DNA of 30,429 nt, taken from a virus. The stretch lies in the IMG/VR virus record IMGVR_UViG_3300028607_002748, positions 1-30,429 of that record. One strand, given 5' to 3'. A program made the translations under genes and the position numbers. The notes below the pieces were generated by a model. That model searched no databases, was not told the origin of the DNA, and saw only the letters and a program-made list of their open reading frames with translations. Shown one piece after another: positions 20,545 to 28,492 of the stretch (position 1 is its first letter; each line of letters opens with the position of its first letter).

Positions 20545-23013
20545 CTATGATTTAGGTAAGTACTGTTTTAATTTATCAATAAATTGCTCAATCTCTGCAG
20601 AAGTGAGTTCTGTTAGCTCACGTTTGCATATTCCTACTGCATCATCAAATCTTGAAGTTAAAGTTAACCAAATTGCTTTATATCTTATGAAACTTCCGTA
20701 TGTTTGAGATTTAGGTGAATCAGTTTTTTCAAGAATCCCAATGGCATACTCTAACTTATCAATTCTTCTATATTGTATTGCTAGATCACAGAGCGTTAAA
20801 ACAGGGTATTTGATATCAGGAAAATCCATGATCCCATTTTCAATCAAGGTAAATGCGTCATCAACTTTATTCTCAAACCTAGCAAGTGCTTTAGCTTTGG
20901 CAGAGCAATAAATTTCTTGTGCACGTTGAGCTTGATTCGATTTTAGTCGTTCAAGGATATCCTCAACTAAACCTGGTTCAATATGTGAATCATCTTTGTA
21001 AAAAAGACAGTTTAGATAGTTGTTAGCATTTATTGGATTATTTTTCTGTCTTTCATAAACCTCCTTTGCCAATCCTAAAGCAAGGTCGTGTTCATCATTC
21101 TGTAAATACAATAATACTAATTCACTTTTAGAACGATAGTCATTAGGTCTTTGCCTTAAAACTCGCTTATAGCTGTCAATTGCCCGAGGGCGTTGGCGTG
21201 TTATTCTAAAATAAAAACCATGCAGAAATGAACTTTCTGGTTCAGGAACATCTCGTACCGCATTAAAAAACTCACGGTCATGCAGTCTTGCCAAAGACTG
21301 ACATTTCATAAATAATATGTGCTCTATAACATTTGAATGCATATATTGAGCATTTGAAAGGATCTGATCAGATAATCTCACAGCTTCTTTATAGCTCGCG
21401 GATCCACCTTTTTCGTATAATGATCTTATTGTTTTTACAAAATATGAGGGAACTAATACCCGACTATCTATATCTTTACCAGTTTTGATGGCTTCCTGAA
21501 TGGAAAAAATATAGTCAGATATATCTCTATTGTCATCTGTATATTCTTCAATGAATTTTTTAATATGTTTGCTTAATATGGCATCATATTCACTGGTGGT
21601 TCCAAACTTACTCCTTGATATATAATCCTGTATTACTTGATTTACTCTGATATAATCATTGTTCACACCTAACTGATCACATACAGACATGTTAATAAAG
21701 CTTTGTGTAATTGAATAAAACTCCACTTCATCTACCAATGAAAAAAGGAACTCATAGCTAATGAATTCAAATTTTGAAAGGAAATATAAAAATTCCAACT
21801 TTCGTTGGTCATGGGAAAAACTTTCAACTATTACCTTTGCCTTATCATCAGCATATTCTCTTATTAAATGTGAATCTTTTTTTACTGAGTAAAGGTTTGT
21901 GTCCGATATACTATCCACGGCAAAAAGAACTTGCTCTGGATAACCCGAAAGAAGATCTGAGAAAAAACGCAGATCTTCAGGAGATAAATCTAAGCCTTTA
22001 TATGTTGCATACCTTTTCAAAAGCCCTCGTCTTTCTTGAATATTCAACTCGGGAATTTCTTCAAAGTAATACTCTGGATTTCTATAAGAAAATGTTTTAT
22101 TAGCTCTAAACTTAGATGCTATACAGAAAGTCAAATGACCATAGTGTTTAATATGATCTGTAATCCTTACAAACCAACTTACAACTGTACTATCAGGTTG
22201 AACTATGGCTCCTTTATCTTCAATTAGGATTCGTTCTTTTTCTTCTATAATTCCTTCTATAAGCTTTACCGCAATATTAACTTTTTCGCTTATTGAAGTA
22301 GTCATTAAATCATGGATTTTACCAATATCGCACAAGCCAAGATCGTCGATTTTTAAGATAAAGTCTTCTATGCTATCTGAAGATTCGATTTGTATTATAG
22401 GGAATTCATAAGACTCTCTTATAGCGTTGGATTTTATAAGAGCATTCTTCATAAAGGATTTGCGGCCAATTGAATCTAAACCTGAAGCAATAAAAATTAC
22501 TGGGGGGGATTTGTCAAAATCGTCAAAACGTTGTTCGACATTAGTTGTTTTCTCATTTCTACCCACAAATATTTTTTGTCTTTCTTTCAATGCAGGATGT
22601 GTTTTAAATGCAATCTCTCGTAGTCGAGCATTGATTTTCCTAATAGCAACGTTAGGCTTTCGAATTGGCTGAATATTAAAACCCTCTTTCATCCACGATG
22701 GGATCCTTGGATCTGCAAAAGTTATTTTATTATCTATTATAATTGGATAAATACGTTGTAGATGGCCGTCCTCAACTTTTTTCTTTGCCAAGCGTACTTC
22801 CTCTTTAACCCAATCAGATTCTAATGCAGAATCAGAAAGAAATAAAACAAAAAGAGATGTATCGTCTAACCCATTTAATATTTCCTCTGATGGAGACATG
22901 CCTTTTTCAAAAGTCTGCTCATCGAAAATGAGAGTTTCTTTGCGAAGCCCTGAAGCAACAACTCGTACATAGTCCTTGTCTTTTGAACTATGTGAAAGAA
23001 AACATTTTATCAT
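20545..23013 (-). CDS. TIR - STAND-like NTPase - TPR protein, candidate anti-phage effector
   Basis: 822 residues. Residues 1-~135 are a TIR domain: CFLSHSSKDK strand and turn, LFVLFLSDSAL, then ESDWVKEEV with Glu72 four residues after Trp68, the place of the catalytic Glu in NAD-cleaving TIRs such as SARM1. Next IFVGRNE (148-154) is the entry typical of STAND-type NTPases, and a P-loop-like GLDSIGRKS (178-186) departs from GxxxxGK[ST]. The middle holds a helical NTPase core with LTFCIASKF. From ~500 the protein is helical repeats, TPR-like near 600-720 (AIDSYKRVLRQRPNDYRSKSELVLLYLQND). The expected mode is sensing by the repeats and NAD depletion by TIR. The gene is visibly AT-richer than its neighbours and has its own promoter and terminator, as horizontally gained cargo. 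Confidence 0.85.
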   Translation of the reverse strand: MIKCFLSHSSKDKDYVRVVASGLRKETLIFDEQTFEKGMSPSEEILNGLDDTSLFVLFLSDSALESDWVKEEVRLAKKKVEDGHLQRIYPIIIDNKITFADPRIPSWMKEGFNIQPIRKPNVAIRKINARLREIAFKTHPALKERQKIFVGRNEKTTNVEQRFDDFDKSPPVIFIASGLDSIGRKSFMKNALIKSNAIRESYEFPIIQIESSDSIEDFILKIDDLGLCDIGKIHDLMTTSISEKVNIAVKLIEGIIEEKERILIEDKGAIVQPDSTVVSWFVRITDHIKHYGHLTFCIASKFRANKTFSYRNPEYYFEEIPELNIQERRGLLKRYATYKGLDLSPEDLRFFSDLLSGYPEQVLFAVDSISDTNLYSVKKDSHLIREYADDKAKVIVESFSHDQRKLEFLYFLSKFEFISYEFLFSLVDEVEFYSITQSFINMSVCDQLGVNNDYIRVNQVIQDYISRSKFGTTSEYDAILSKHIKKFIEEYTDDNRDISDYIFSIQEAIKTGKDIDSRVLVPSYFVKTIRSLYEKGGSASYKEAVRLSDQILSNAQYMHSNVIEHILFMKCQSLARLHDREFFNAVRDVPEPESSFLHGFYFRITRQRPRAIDSYKRVLRQRPNDYRSKSELVLLYLQNDEHDLALGLAKEVYERQKNNPINANNYLNCLFYKDDSHIEPGLVEDILERLKSNQAQRAQEIYCSAKAKALARFENKVDDAFTLIENGIMDFPDIKYPVLTLCDLAIQYRRIDKLEYAIGILEKTDSPKSQTYGSFIRYKAIWLTLTSRFDDAVGICKRELTELTSAEIEQFIDKLKQYLPKS

Positions 23014-23099
23014 TAGAAACCCTTTTTCATTTTAGGGAGAAATTGGCATCTTTGTACTTTACATCTTTCGAAGGAGGGTGGAAAGGTGTGTAACTAACC

Positions 23100-23129
23100 T
23101 GTATCCGGTTGATTAACACATAATGTCAA
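23100..23129 (-). promoter_or_regulatory. Candidate promoter of the TIR gene
   Basis: On the gene strand a perfect TTGACA is followed at 18 bp by GATACA, about 90 bases before the ATG. AAGGG lies just before the start codon. No operator of either family is present, consistent with constitutive expression. Confidence 0.6.
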
Positions 23130-23708
23130 CAATGTTCGCTTTTGGCACATTGAAGACATTGCGATGGGCGATTTTTTTCTCTCGCGCGCGTGCGTGTAAA
23201 TATTAAAAATGTTTAGAAAATAAAAACTTACTTCCCAGAACAGGTTTTAATAAAACCTGAACTGAACGAACGAAGTGAGTGAAGTTCACCTCGAACGAAG
23301 TGAGAGGTTGTCTTTTCAGGTAATACTCTCCCAGGGAGGTGAGTACAAAATCTCCTCACCAACCTGGTCGTTACATAACCTGAAAAGTTATGACCTAAGT
23401 CTACTGCCAGCTTAGGCTTGGGAAGTTATGGATGACAGCACCCCAGAACCGAGATCTTCCCACACTTTATGAAGGGGAGTACTGGATTCAACCTCTCGAA
23501 ACACTCCAGACTCGACAATCATAAAGTGACCCTTCTCTCCGCTCACTTTGGTTCCCCCTTCCCCAACCCCTAAACGGTGCCGGTTCTACGCTGGTAGTGA
23601 GCTTTTTTAAACCTGACGCCAGTGACGCTATCCCCCACCCATCAGGTCGAGCTGCCGGAACCAATCCGGAAAGCGGGTAGATTTTATCACTGGCGATCTG
23701 CGTTTTAA
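23130..23708. ncRNA. Structured non-coding stretch beside the TIR gene
   Basis: No gene in either direction. Inverted repeats: CAGGTTTTA/TAAAACCTG at 23241-23259; CTTTTCAGGT (23312-23321) with ACCTGAAAAG (23378-23387), enclosing GGTGAG/CTCACC; CACTTTATGA (23463-23472) with TCATAAAGTG (23519-23528), enclosing CTGGA/TCCAG. A direct repeat CGAACGAAGTGAG occurs at about 23267 and 23293. The nesting suggests a folded RNA or a replication/partition locus, but no known RNA family is recognised, and transcription direction is unknown. Confidence 0.4.
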
Positions 23709-23726
23709 ATGGTAAGTACTTACCGA
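23709..23726. promoter_or_regulatory. Family-B operator, perfect 14-bp core
   Basis: GGTAAGTACTTACC (23711-23724) is a perfect palindrome. It abuts the stop codon of the 23957 gene rather than a start, so it may control transcription into the structured stretch to the left. Confidence 0.75.
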
Positions 23727-23957
23727 TTATTCCGATTGATTATTTTCTCGACCATGAAGCTGGACGTTCAGGGCAAACACCTCATTGATGAGTTCCCCTA
23801 ACAGCTGCTCCACCAGCTCTTTGTGCTCGCCTGAATGAAGACATTTGAGCGACCATTCGTAGAGACTGAAAGCCTTATCGCGATCTTTCATCATGTCGCG
23901 CACTTTGGCCAGAAAATCGCTCTCAACGAGCGCTACGACGTTCGTCGGGTATACCAT
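23727..23957 (-). CDS. Small helical protein of unknown function
   Basis: 76 residues, predicted mostly helical (ALVESDFLAKVRDMMKDRDKAFSLYEWSLKCLHSGEHKELVEQLLGELINEVFALNVQLHG). No family recognised. AAGGAAAA precedes the ATG at a good distance. It follows the phage Dam gene leftward across a large inverted repeat. Single gene; no clear terminator, a family-B palindrome right after its stop. Confidence 0.7.
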   Translation of the reverse strand: MVYPTNVVALVESDFLAKVRDMMKDRDKAFSLYEWSLKCLHSGEHKELVEQLLGELINEVFALNVQLHGRENNQSE

Positions 23958-24032
23958 GATAGTTTTCCTTACTGTGGTTCATAAAATCGATTCTAGAGCG
24001 TCTGAAGAGGGGGTTCCAGTGGGTTCTGGAGG

Positions 24033-24165
24033 TGTAAAACGGTCTGGGAGTTGTTTGGCAATCACGTCTTAAAAAGCCTGCGTCTGTATATATTAATAAT
24101 TAGTACTTAGTTATTTATATATACGGAAGCAGGTTCTCAAACTAACTCCCAGACTGGTGTTTACG
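24033..24165. repeat. Large nested inverted repeat (cruciform-like)
   Basis: Outer arms 24033-24057 and 24138-24165 share GTCTGGGAGTT with flanks; next GCCTGC (24076-24081) pairs with GCAGGT (24129-24134), and GTATATAT (24086-24093) with ATATATAC (24117-24124). The centre contains TTAGTACTTAG, similar to family-B cores. The right arm reaches the stop codon of the methylase gene. It could be a terminator/promoter combination, or a protein-binding or replication element. Confidence 0.7.
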
Positions 24166-24754
24166 CTGCCTTTTTACGTGGTCTCTTCTTCCTGACAACA
24201 TTGGCAGGATCATAACCACCCAGCTTTTTCATCACCGCCAGCGGTATCTTGCTGATGGTGTGCCCAGCTTCCTGACAGTAGCCACGGAAGATAAGCAACA
24301 TGCTACCACCAGGGTTGATGTTCACCTCCACCAGCCCAAGTTCAACATCCGGCTCAACGAACGCAACACGGCCGCCAGACAAGATGACGGTTTCGTTGGC
24401 GCATTCAGCCGCACGCTCGTACCACTGCGTATCGAGGGATTGTGGTATCAACATGACTGTCGTCACTCCACGCGCCTGCTCGCGAATGGCTGCGTCTATC
24501 CAGGGGGTGATTTTGGAGTAGGGCGGGTTAAGGAACGCCACAGTGCCAGGTTCTCCCCAGCTGCACTTGAGCGCATCACGCTCAACACCGATAAAGTTCG
24601 GCAGGAGGGCATTATCTTTGTTGCAGGCGACGTCCACATCGAACTTTACGCTTATGTAACGTTGGATGGCGACAAACAACCACTGCGGTGTGCGCCAAAG
24701 GTCGCGAAGAGAGGCACCACGCTCTCGCTTTTTGATTTTTTCGGCTGCGATCAT
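24161..24754 (-). CDS. Phage DNA N6-adenine methyltransferase (Dam family)
   Basis: 197 residues. Matches the phage Dam family (Pfam Dam): DLWRTPQWLFVAI near the start, FDVDVACNKDNALLPNF, and catalytic FLNPPYSKITPW with NPPY at 76-79. These enzymes methylate adenine, often GATC, and protect phage DNA or mask it from host systems. The C-terminus is a basic tail (VRKKRPRKKAA). AAGG lies before the ATG, and a strong family-B palindrome lies 13 bases upstream of the start. It is the second adenine methylase in the window and unrelated in layout to the DUF4942 enzyme. Confidence 0.9.
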   Translation of the reverse strand: MIAAEKIKKRERGASLRDLWRTPQWLFVAIQRYISVKFDVDVACNKDNALLPNFIGVERDALKCSWGEPGTVAFLNPPYSKITPWIDAAIREQARGVTTVMLIPQSLDTQWYERAAECANETVILSGGRVAFVEPDVELGLVEVNINPGGSMLLIFRGYCQEAGHTISKIPLAVMKKLGGYDPANVVRKKRPRKKAA

Positions 24755-24766
24755 TACTTTGCCTTA

Positions 24767-24788
24767 ATAGGTAAACACTTACCTATTT
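24767..24788 (-). promoter_or_regulatory. Family-B operator upstream of the phage Dam gene
   Basis: AATAGGTAA-ACAC-TTACCTATT, nine perfect pairs around a four-base centre, 13 bases upstream of the start codon. It would overlap the transcription start. Confidence 0.8.
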
Positions 24789-24825
24789 TTTCATTTAATC
24801 CAACGGATAGCAAACAAAGAAGAAC

Positions 24826-24924
24826 GCGCCAGATTCGCAAACGGGAAGCTCTCTGGCGCGTTTTATCGATGCTGGGTATGCAATTAGCTTACCCAGCGTC
24901 CTAAAGCTGTCAGGGGGCTTTAGA
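24826..24924. terminator. Cluster of three hairpins
   Basis: AACGCGCCAGA with TCTGGCGCGTT (followed rightward by TTATC); GCTGGGTA with TACCCAGC (24869-24897); CTAAAGC with GCTTTAG (24901-24924). Together they separate the 25782 gene from the Dam promoter. The last is closest to the 24940 stop. Confidence 0.6.
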
Positions 24925-24939
24925 TCGGGTAGGGGAACA

Positions 24940-25782
24940 TCATCCAATGGAATACTCCGCTATGAATTTTTTGACGATCGGCGACTCTTTATTAAGGGTT
25001 AGATTTCCACCTTCCCTGGTGGCAATGCCAGTAGCTGGAAACACAGCCATCATCTGGCCAGCCTGAGTCGAAGCGGTGTTGAGCGGATATGGTTTCTCCG
25101 GGTTGCTCATTAGCGCCAGTTTAATGCTATTGCTGGTCGCCGTGTTCGCGTCAAGGATATGGCGCATTGCGATTACCGTGTAGACGCTGATTTCCGGCCC
25201 ACCACTAAACCAGTTCAAAAGGTTTAAGATCTTGTCTTTCGCTTTGACTGGCGCCCCTTCGAATGCGGCAGTAAAGCTCTCACTTTCCAGACCGGCTGTC
25301 GCATAGAACGATTCGTCCTTACCTTCCAGCGTGAAGCGAGGTTTGGCCGGGGTACGCTCTGATTTTGCCTTCTGGCGTTTTGGCTGCTCTTCTTCAGGTT
25401 TAGGCTCTGACGCCACTGAAGGTAAAGGGGTTGGATCTGTACCGGTAGTCTCAGTACTTCGAGCGTCAAGTTCAGGCTCTGGCTCGTTCACTATCTCCGC
25501 AACAAGGTCACGCTCTGGTTCCTCGACCTTCACCGATTCGTGCTCAATCTCAAGCTCTTCCAGAACGCTACTCAGATCGCCGGTAGAGCTGGCATTCATG
25601 ACTTCATCCGCCACCGCCTCGACTGGTTTTGCGATTGCATCATCCAGACCAGAGAGAAGATCGTCGATCTCGTCGACACCGCTCGTTTTCGCAGCTTTCT
25701 GCACTGGTTCGTCGAGAGATTGCAACATTGCAGTCAGTTCGTCCAGGTCATCGTTTTTAACAGTGTTTGTAACTGCGCTCAT
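24940..25782 (-). CDS. Acidic, partly disordered phage-type protein
   Basis: 280 residues from ATG 25782, with AAGGAG in good position. The first ~150 residues are acidic and repetitive (DDLDELTAMLQSLDEPVQK, then DEIDDLLSGLDDAIAKPVE), followed by a Pro/Glu/Lys-rich linker with basic KRQKAKSERTPAKPR. The last ~130 residues look folded (RFTLEGKDESFYATAGLESESF ... ISVYTVIAMRHILDANTATSNSIKLALM). No family recognised. The repeated DELDxLL-type motif may be a short binding peptide. Single gene between two terminator regions. Confidence 0.75.
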   Translation of the reverse strand: MSAVTNTVKNDDLDELTAMLQSLDEPVQKAAKTSGVDEIDDLLSGLDDAIAKPVEAVADEVMNASSTGDLSSVLEELEIEHESVKVEEPERDLVAEIVNEPEPELDARSTETTGTDPTPLPSVASEPKPEEEQPKRQKAKSERTPAKPRFTLEGKDESFYATAGLESESFTAAFEGAPVKAKDKILNLLNWFSGGPEISVYTVIAMRHILDANTATSNSIKLALMSNPEKPYPLNTASTQAGQMMAVFPATGIATREGGNLTLNKESPIVKKFIAEYSIG

Positions 25783-25897
25783 TTTTAACTCCTTATGTTT
25801 TCGTTGGTGCGTTTCCGCGTTTTGGTTGAGCGTATTCTGGCAAAACCTATCAGGCGGAAAAGTCATAATTACAGGCAGTTAGAAGAACTGAAGGCAA

Positions 25898-25922
25898 AGA
25901 AAAAGCGCCATCAGGCGCTTTC
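25898..25922 (-). terminator. Rho-independent terminator of the nucleotide-metabolism operon
   Basis: AAAGCGCC-TGAT-GGCGCTTT followed leftward by TTCTTT. The stop codon of the exonuclease gene lies in its stem and loop. Confidence 0.85.
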
Positions 25923-26468
25923 GAATGGGAGTTTGAAGAAGCCGTATTTCTCTCGGGCTTTGAAGAAACACTGCATCATCAGGTCAGTATCGTAGAGAGC
26001 GCTGTGGGCCTTCTCACGGTCGTAAGTGAACCCAAGTGAGAACGCCAGCTCTTCCAGGCGTGGGCGCTTCCCATCCTCGGTAGCCCACAAGCCATCTAGC
26101 ATGGAGTCAACCAGAGGGATATCTGGCAATTTCACCCCATAACTACCGAACTCGTGGCGAATGAACGGAAGGTCAAAAGCCTCTCCGTTATGGGCGACTA
26201 ACGCGCTACATGCGCCCATGTACGCAGCAATCTTGCCTGCGTGGTCAGCCAGTAGCGGTTCCGTCGCCAGATCTTCCAGTGAAATGCCATGCACTGCCTG
26301 CGCCTTCGGATCGATACTGCGACGCGGGTTGAAGCGCATCTCAAGGCTGTCGATGTGCTTCTGGGTTTCCAGTTCATAACGGGTTATCGCGATTTCGATA
26401 ATTTTGTGGCCGGATGTGAAGTCCAGCCCTGTGGACTCAATATCGACGCCACCGACAATCGTGGTCAT
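25911..26468 (-). CDS. DEDDh 3'-5' exonuclease (DnaQ-like)
   Basis: 185 residues. All exonuclease motifs of the DnaQ/epsilon superfamily are present: Exo I VDIEST with Asp9 and Glu11, Exo II VAHNGEAFDLPF with Asp99, Exo III HSALYD with His155 and Asp160 (DEDDh type). The length suits a stand-alone nuclease rather than a polymerase domain. It degrades DNA or RNA from the 3' end, for proofreading, recombination or nucleotide recycling. Last gene of the leftward operon; it begins nine bases after the preceding gene. Confidence 0.9.
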   Translation of the reverse strand: MTTIVGGVDIESTGLDFTSGHKIIEIAITRYELETQKHIDSLEMRFNPRRSIDPKAQAVHGISLEDLATEPLLADHAGKIAAYMGACSALVAHNGEAFDLPFIRHEFGSYGVKLPDIPLVDSMLDGLWATEDGKRPRLEELAFSLGFTYDREKAHSALYDTDLMMQCFFKAREKYGFFKLPFESA

Positions 26469-26477
26469 TGGTACTCC

Positions 26478-26897
26478 TTACAGCTTCTTCGCGCCTTTCA
26501 GCAGTGCGCCACGCACAAACTGAGCAGCCTTTTTCAGTGCGTCCTCGCCACTTTCGCAGACGACCGGCTCGCGCCATTCGCCCGTTGATGTGTTGAGGAT
26601 CTGGATTTGGTTGGTCTCCAGGCAAACGGACACGTACAGAACCGTACCGCCTGAGAGTTTGAGGTGCATAGGAAACAGAGGGCGCTTGGTGCCGCCATTG
26701 AACTGCGACATCGCCACATTGATGGCTTCGCCAACCTCTTCCCCAACAAGCCCTTGAACGGACTCAAACACTGCGCGGATAGCCAGACGTGCTTCACGTT
26801 CACTCATCAAAGAACGGGATTGTTCGTCAGCAATGCGGATCAGTGCTTCAATCGCTTTACGATCTAATTCATCCGAGAGGGGAAGTTCGTCTATCAT
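26478..26897 (-). CDS. Unknown 139-residue operon protein
   Basis: Not recognised. An acidic helical N-terminus (DELPLSDELDRKAIEALIRIADEQSRSLMSEREARLAIRAVFESVQGLVGEEVGEAI) is followed by a beta-rich part (HLKLSGGTVLYVSVCLETNQIQIL) and a basic helical end (LKKAAQFVRGALLKGAKKL). It lies between the kinase and exonuclease genes in the same orientation with short gaps, so it is likely part of the same message, perhaps an accessory replication protein. Confidence 0.7.
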   Translation of the reverse strand: MIDELPLSDELDRKAIEALIRIADEQSRSLMSEREARLAIRAVFESVQGLVGEEVGEAINVAMSQFNGGTKRPLFPMHLKLSGGTVLYVSVCLETNQIQILNTSTGEWREPVVCESGEDALKKAAQFVRGALLKGAKKL

Positions 26898-26960
26898 TCT
26901 GTTTTTCCTCGATTCATTTCGCGTGTCTTATTGTCACACTGCCCAACAGGGGAGCAACAT

Positions 26961-27605
26961 TCAGTGGAAGGTCACTCGTCCTGTTATACGGCGCTCGATG
27001 TTTTCAGCGGCTCTGTCCAGCACTCGCAATACCGATCTGGCTCGCGCTTCAACCGTGCGGCACTTTTCTGAGATAACGAACACCTGCAGATCGCCGGTTT
27101 GGGGAAGAGTGTTGATTTTCGTCAGCTCACCGCACATAAGTGCATCGATGCGAGCAACATAGAGACGGTCAAGCGATCCTCGCTGGGGACGCGCGAGATC
27201 TTTGCTGGAAAGCTCAACGCCCGGGCGAAGACCCGCGATAGCATTGAAGTTGGAAATGGCCGCTTTGTGGCAAAACTGCTCAATGTCGAGAGCCAGCTCA
27301 ATGCAGCGGTCTTCGTTGGTCTGGCCGACAAGGTCAAGCGTATAAGCCATGACATCGGCCGGCGTGCGGTCAATGACAAAGCCTTCAACGCCGCGGGTGA
27401 TCATCTCGATGTGTCTGGCAATCTCCATCTGAACCTGAAGACGTTCGTAAAGGGGCAAACGCTCGCCAACCTTCACCCCCAGACTGCTCATCAGCTTGCC
27501 AACGCCGGCATCCATATACGGAATGCCATAATGCGCATCGATGTACCTTGCCAGGGTTGTTTTTCCACTGCCCTGTGCGCCAGTGATTCCAATCCGGTAA
27601 TCCAT
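26961..27605 (-). CDS. P-loop kinase, probably deoxynucleoside monophosphate kinase
   Basis: 214 residues. Walker A GAQGSGKTT at 9-17, right at the N-terminus as in nucleotide kinases. Other hints: YMDAGVGKLM, and FVIDRTPADVMAYTLDLV near 77-94 resembling the DR(x) substrate segment of dNMP kinases. The C-terminal half is variable. Its ATG overlaps the stop of the dihydrofolate reductase gene (TAATG), so the two are coupled. In this setting it would phosphorylate dNMPs made by thymidylate synthase. An AAA_28-type NTPase is the alternative. Confidence 0.75.
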   Translation of the reverse strand: MDYRIGITGAQGSGKTTLARYIDAHYGIPYMDAGVGKLMSSLGVKVGERLPLYERLQVQMEIARHIEMITRGVEGFVIDRTPADVMAYTLDLVGQTNEDRCIELALDIEQFCHKAAISNFNAIAGLRPGVELSSKDLARPQRGSLDRLYVARIDALMCGELTKINTLPQTGDLQVFVISEKCRTVEARARSVLRVLDRAAENIERRITGRVTFH

Positions 27606-28081
27606 TACGACCTTCTGTATACGATCTGCAAAAAGCCAGGCTCATCCTCATTTGCACGTTGGGTATAAGCCGTTTCGACTGGTACGAACCCTAAAGAACG
27701 CATCATTGGCGCAGGGAAGAACGCATCCGCGCCCGGCACATCCACGCCAATATGCGACAGCCAGATCTCTTCTACGTGTGGCATAAAGAGCGAGTAAATC
27801 TGCCCGCCACCAATCACCCAGACCGGATCTGGTAGTCTCAAAACGTCATCGATGCCAGCGGGGTAGAACCCATTGGGGATATAGCCACGAGAGCGCGTCA
27901 AAACGAGGTTATGGCGCTCTGGCAGCGGGCGTTTAAGACTTTCCATCGTCTTACGTCCCATCACGACAGTGGCGTTTTTGGTGAGTTGTTTGAACAGTTT
28001 CAGATCGGTCGGGCAACGCCAGGGAAGTTCGTTGCCAATGCCGATTTCATAGTTGCGGCCGACAGCTGCAATCATCTTCAT
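27605..28081 (-). CDS. folA: Dihydrofolate reductase
   Basis: 158 residues, the usual size for a bacterial enzyme (E. coli FolA is 159). MIAAVGRNYEIGIGNELPWRCPTDLKLFK carries the catalytic acid (Asp in PTDLK) and the LPW loop; VVMGRKTMESL binds NADPH; VWVIGGGQIYSLF is the glycine loop. It reduces dihydrofolate left by thymidylate synthase to tetrahydrofolate. The ATG overlaps the stop of the HAD-like gene. It may give trimethoprim tolerance if over-expressed, but it does not look like the acquired dfrA or dfrB resistance types. A phage-type gene of the thy-dhfr block. Confidence 0.9.
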   Translation of the reverse strand: MKMIAAVGRNYEIGIGNELPWRCPTDLKLFKQLTKNATVVMGRKTMESLKRPLPERHNLVLTRSRGYIPNGFYPAGIDDVLRLPDPVWVIGGGQIYSLFMPHVEEIWLSHIGVDVPGADAFFPAPMMRSLGFVPVETAYTQRANEDEPGFLQIVYRRS

Positions 28082-28491
28082 TGGCTTACCTCATAGATGG
28101 TTGGTCGCTGGTGAGAATCTGCCAGCGCAGAACGCAGACGCGGATCATGAACCAGTGCGGCGATAAGTAAGTCGCCTTTGTGCTCTGCCAGCGTGCGCTT
28201 GATATGGGTTTCAAAACTGACACCGCACGGAACCAGGTGGAGCCAGTCATAATCAATGCTGAAGTCCTTCAGCCAGCGTTTGGTTGGGCCTTCGAGCGCT
28301 TCCGGACGACTACTGATAAGCACCACTTCAGCACCGGAGCGAGCAAAACCACGCAACATGCGGCTGGTGGGAAAGATGAGTTCATCACCGGCAATGAGAG
28401 CGCCTGCATCTGCATCAGGCACTGCTTTGCGATGGCTGGCTTTCGCCAGCACACCTTCAATTTCACACAACACATACATCCCTCTGGCCAT
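28078..28491 (-). CDS. HAD-like protein with altered catalytic motif
   Basis: 137 residues from ATG 28491, overlapping the thymidylate synthase end closely. The layout is that of a small HAD-superfamily phosphatase, as in the C-terminal half of phage polynucleotide kinase: motif I YVLCEIEGVLA, motif II VVLISSRPE, a Lys in TKRWLKDF, and ALVHDPRL as motif IV. Motif I should read DxDGT, but here both Asp are Glu (Glu10, Glu12) and Thr is Val. Activity as a phosphotransferase is therefore doubtful; binding or regulation is more likely. Sits between thyA and folA in one message. Confidence 0.7.
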   Translation of the reverse strand: MARGMYVLCEIEGVLAKASHRKAVPDADAGALIAGDELIFPTSRMLRGFARSGAEVVLISSRPEALEGPTKRWLKDFSIDYDWLHLVPCGVSFETHIKRTLAEHKGDLLIAALVHDPRLRSALADSHQRPTIYEVSQ

Positions 28492-28492
28492 A

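Noticed and set aside
23401-23540. Possible tRNA or tRNA-like gene in the structured stretch
   Set aside because: I could not fold a cloverleaf with a T-loop and matching acceptor arms on either strand.
24260-24904. 214-codon plus-strand frame opposite the phage Dam gene
   Set aside because: Antisense shadow of a well-supported methylase gene; no ribosome-binding site.
27605-28081. Acquired trimethoprim-resistance dfr cassette
   Set aside because: No integron attC site or cassette context; the gene is embedded by overlap in a phage-type thyA block and resembles chromosomal or phage FolA.
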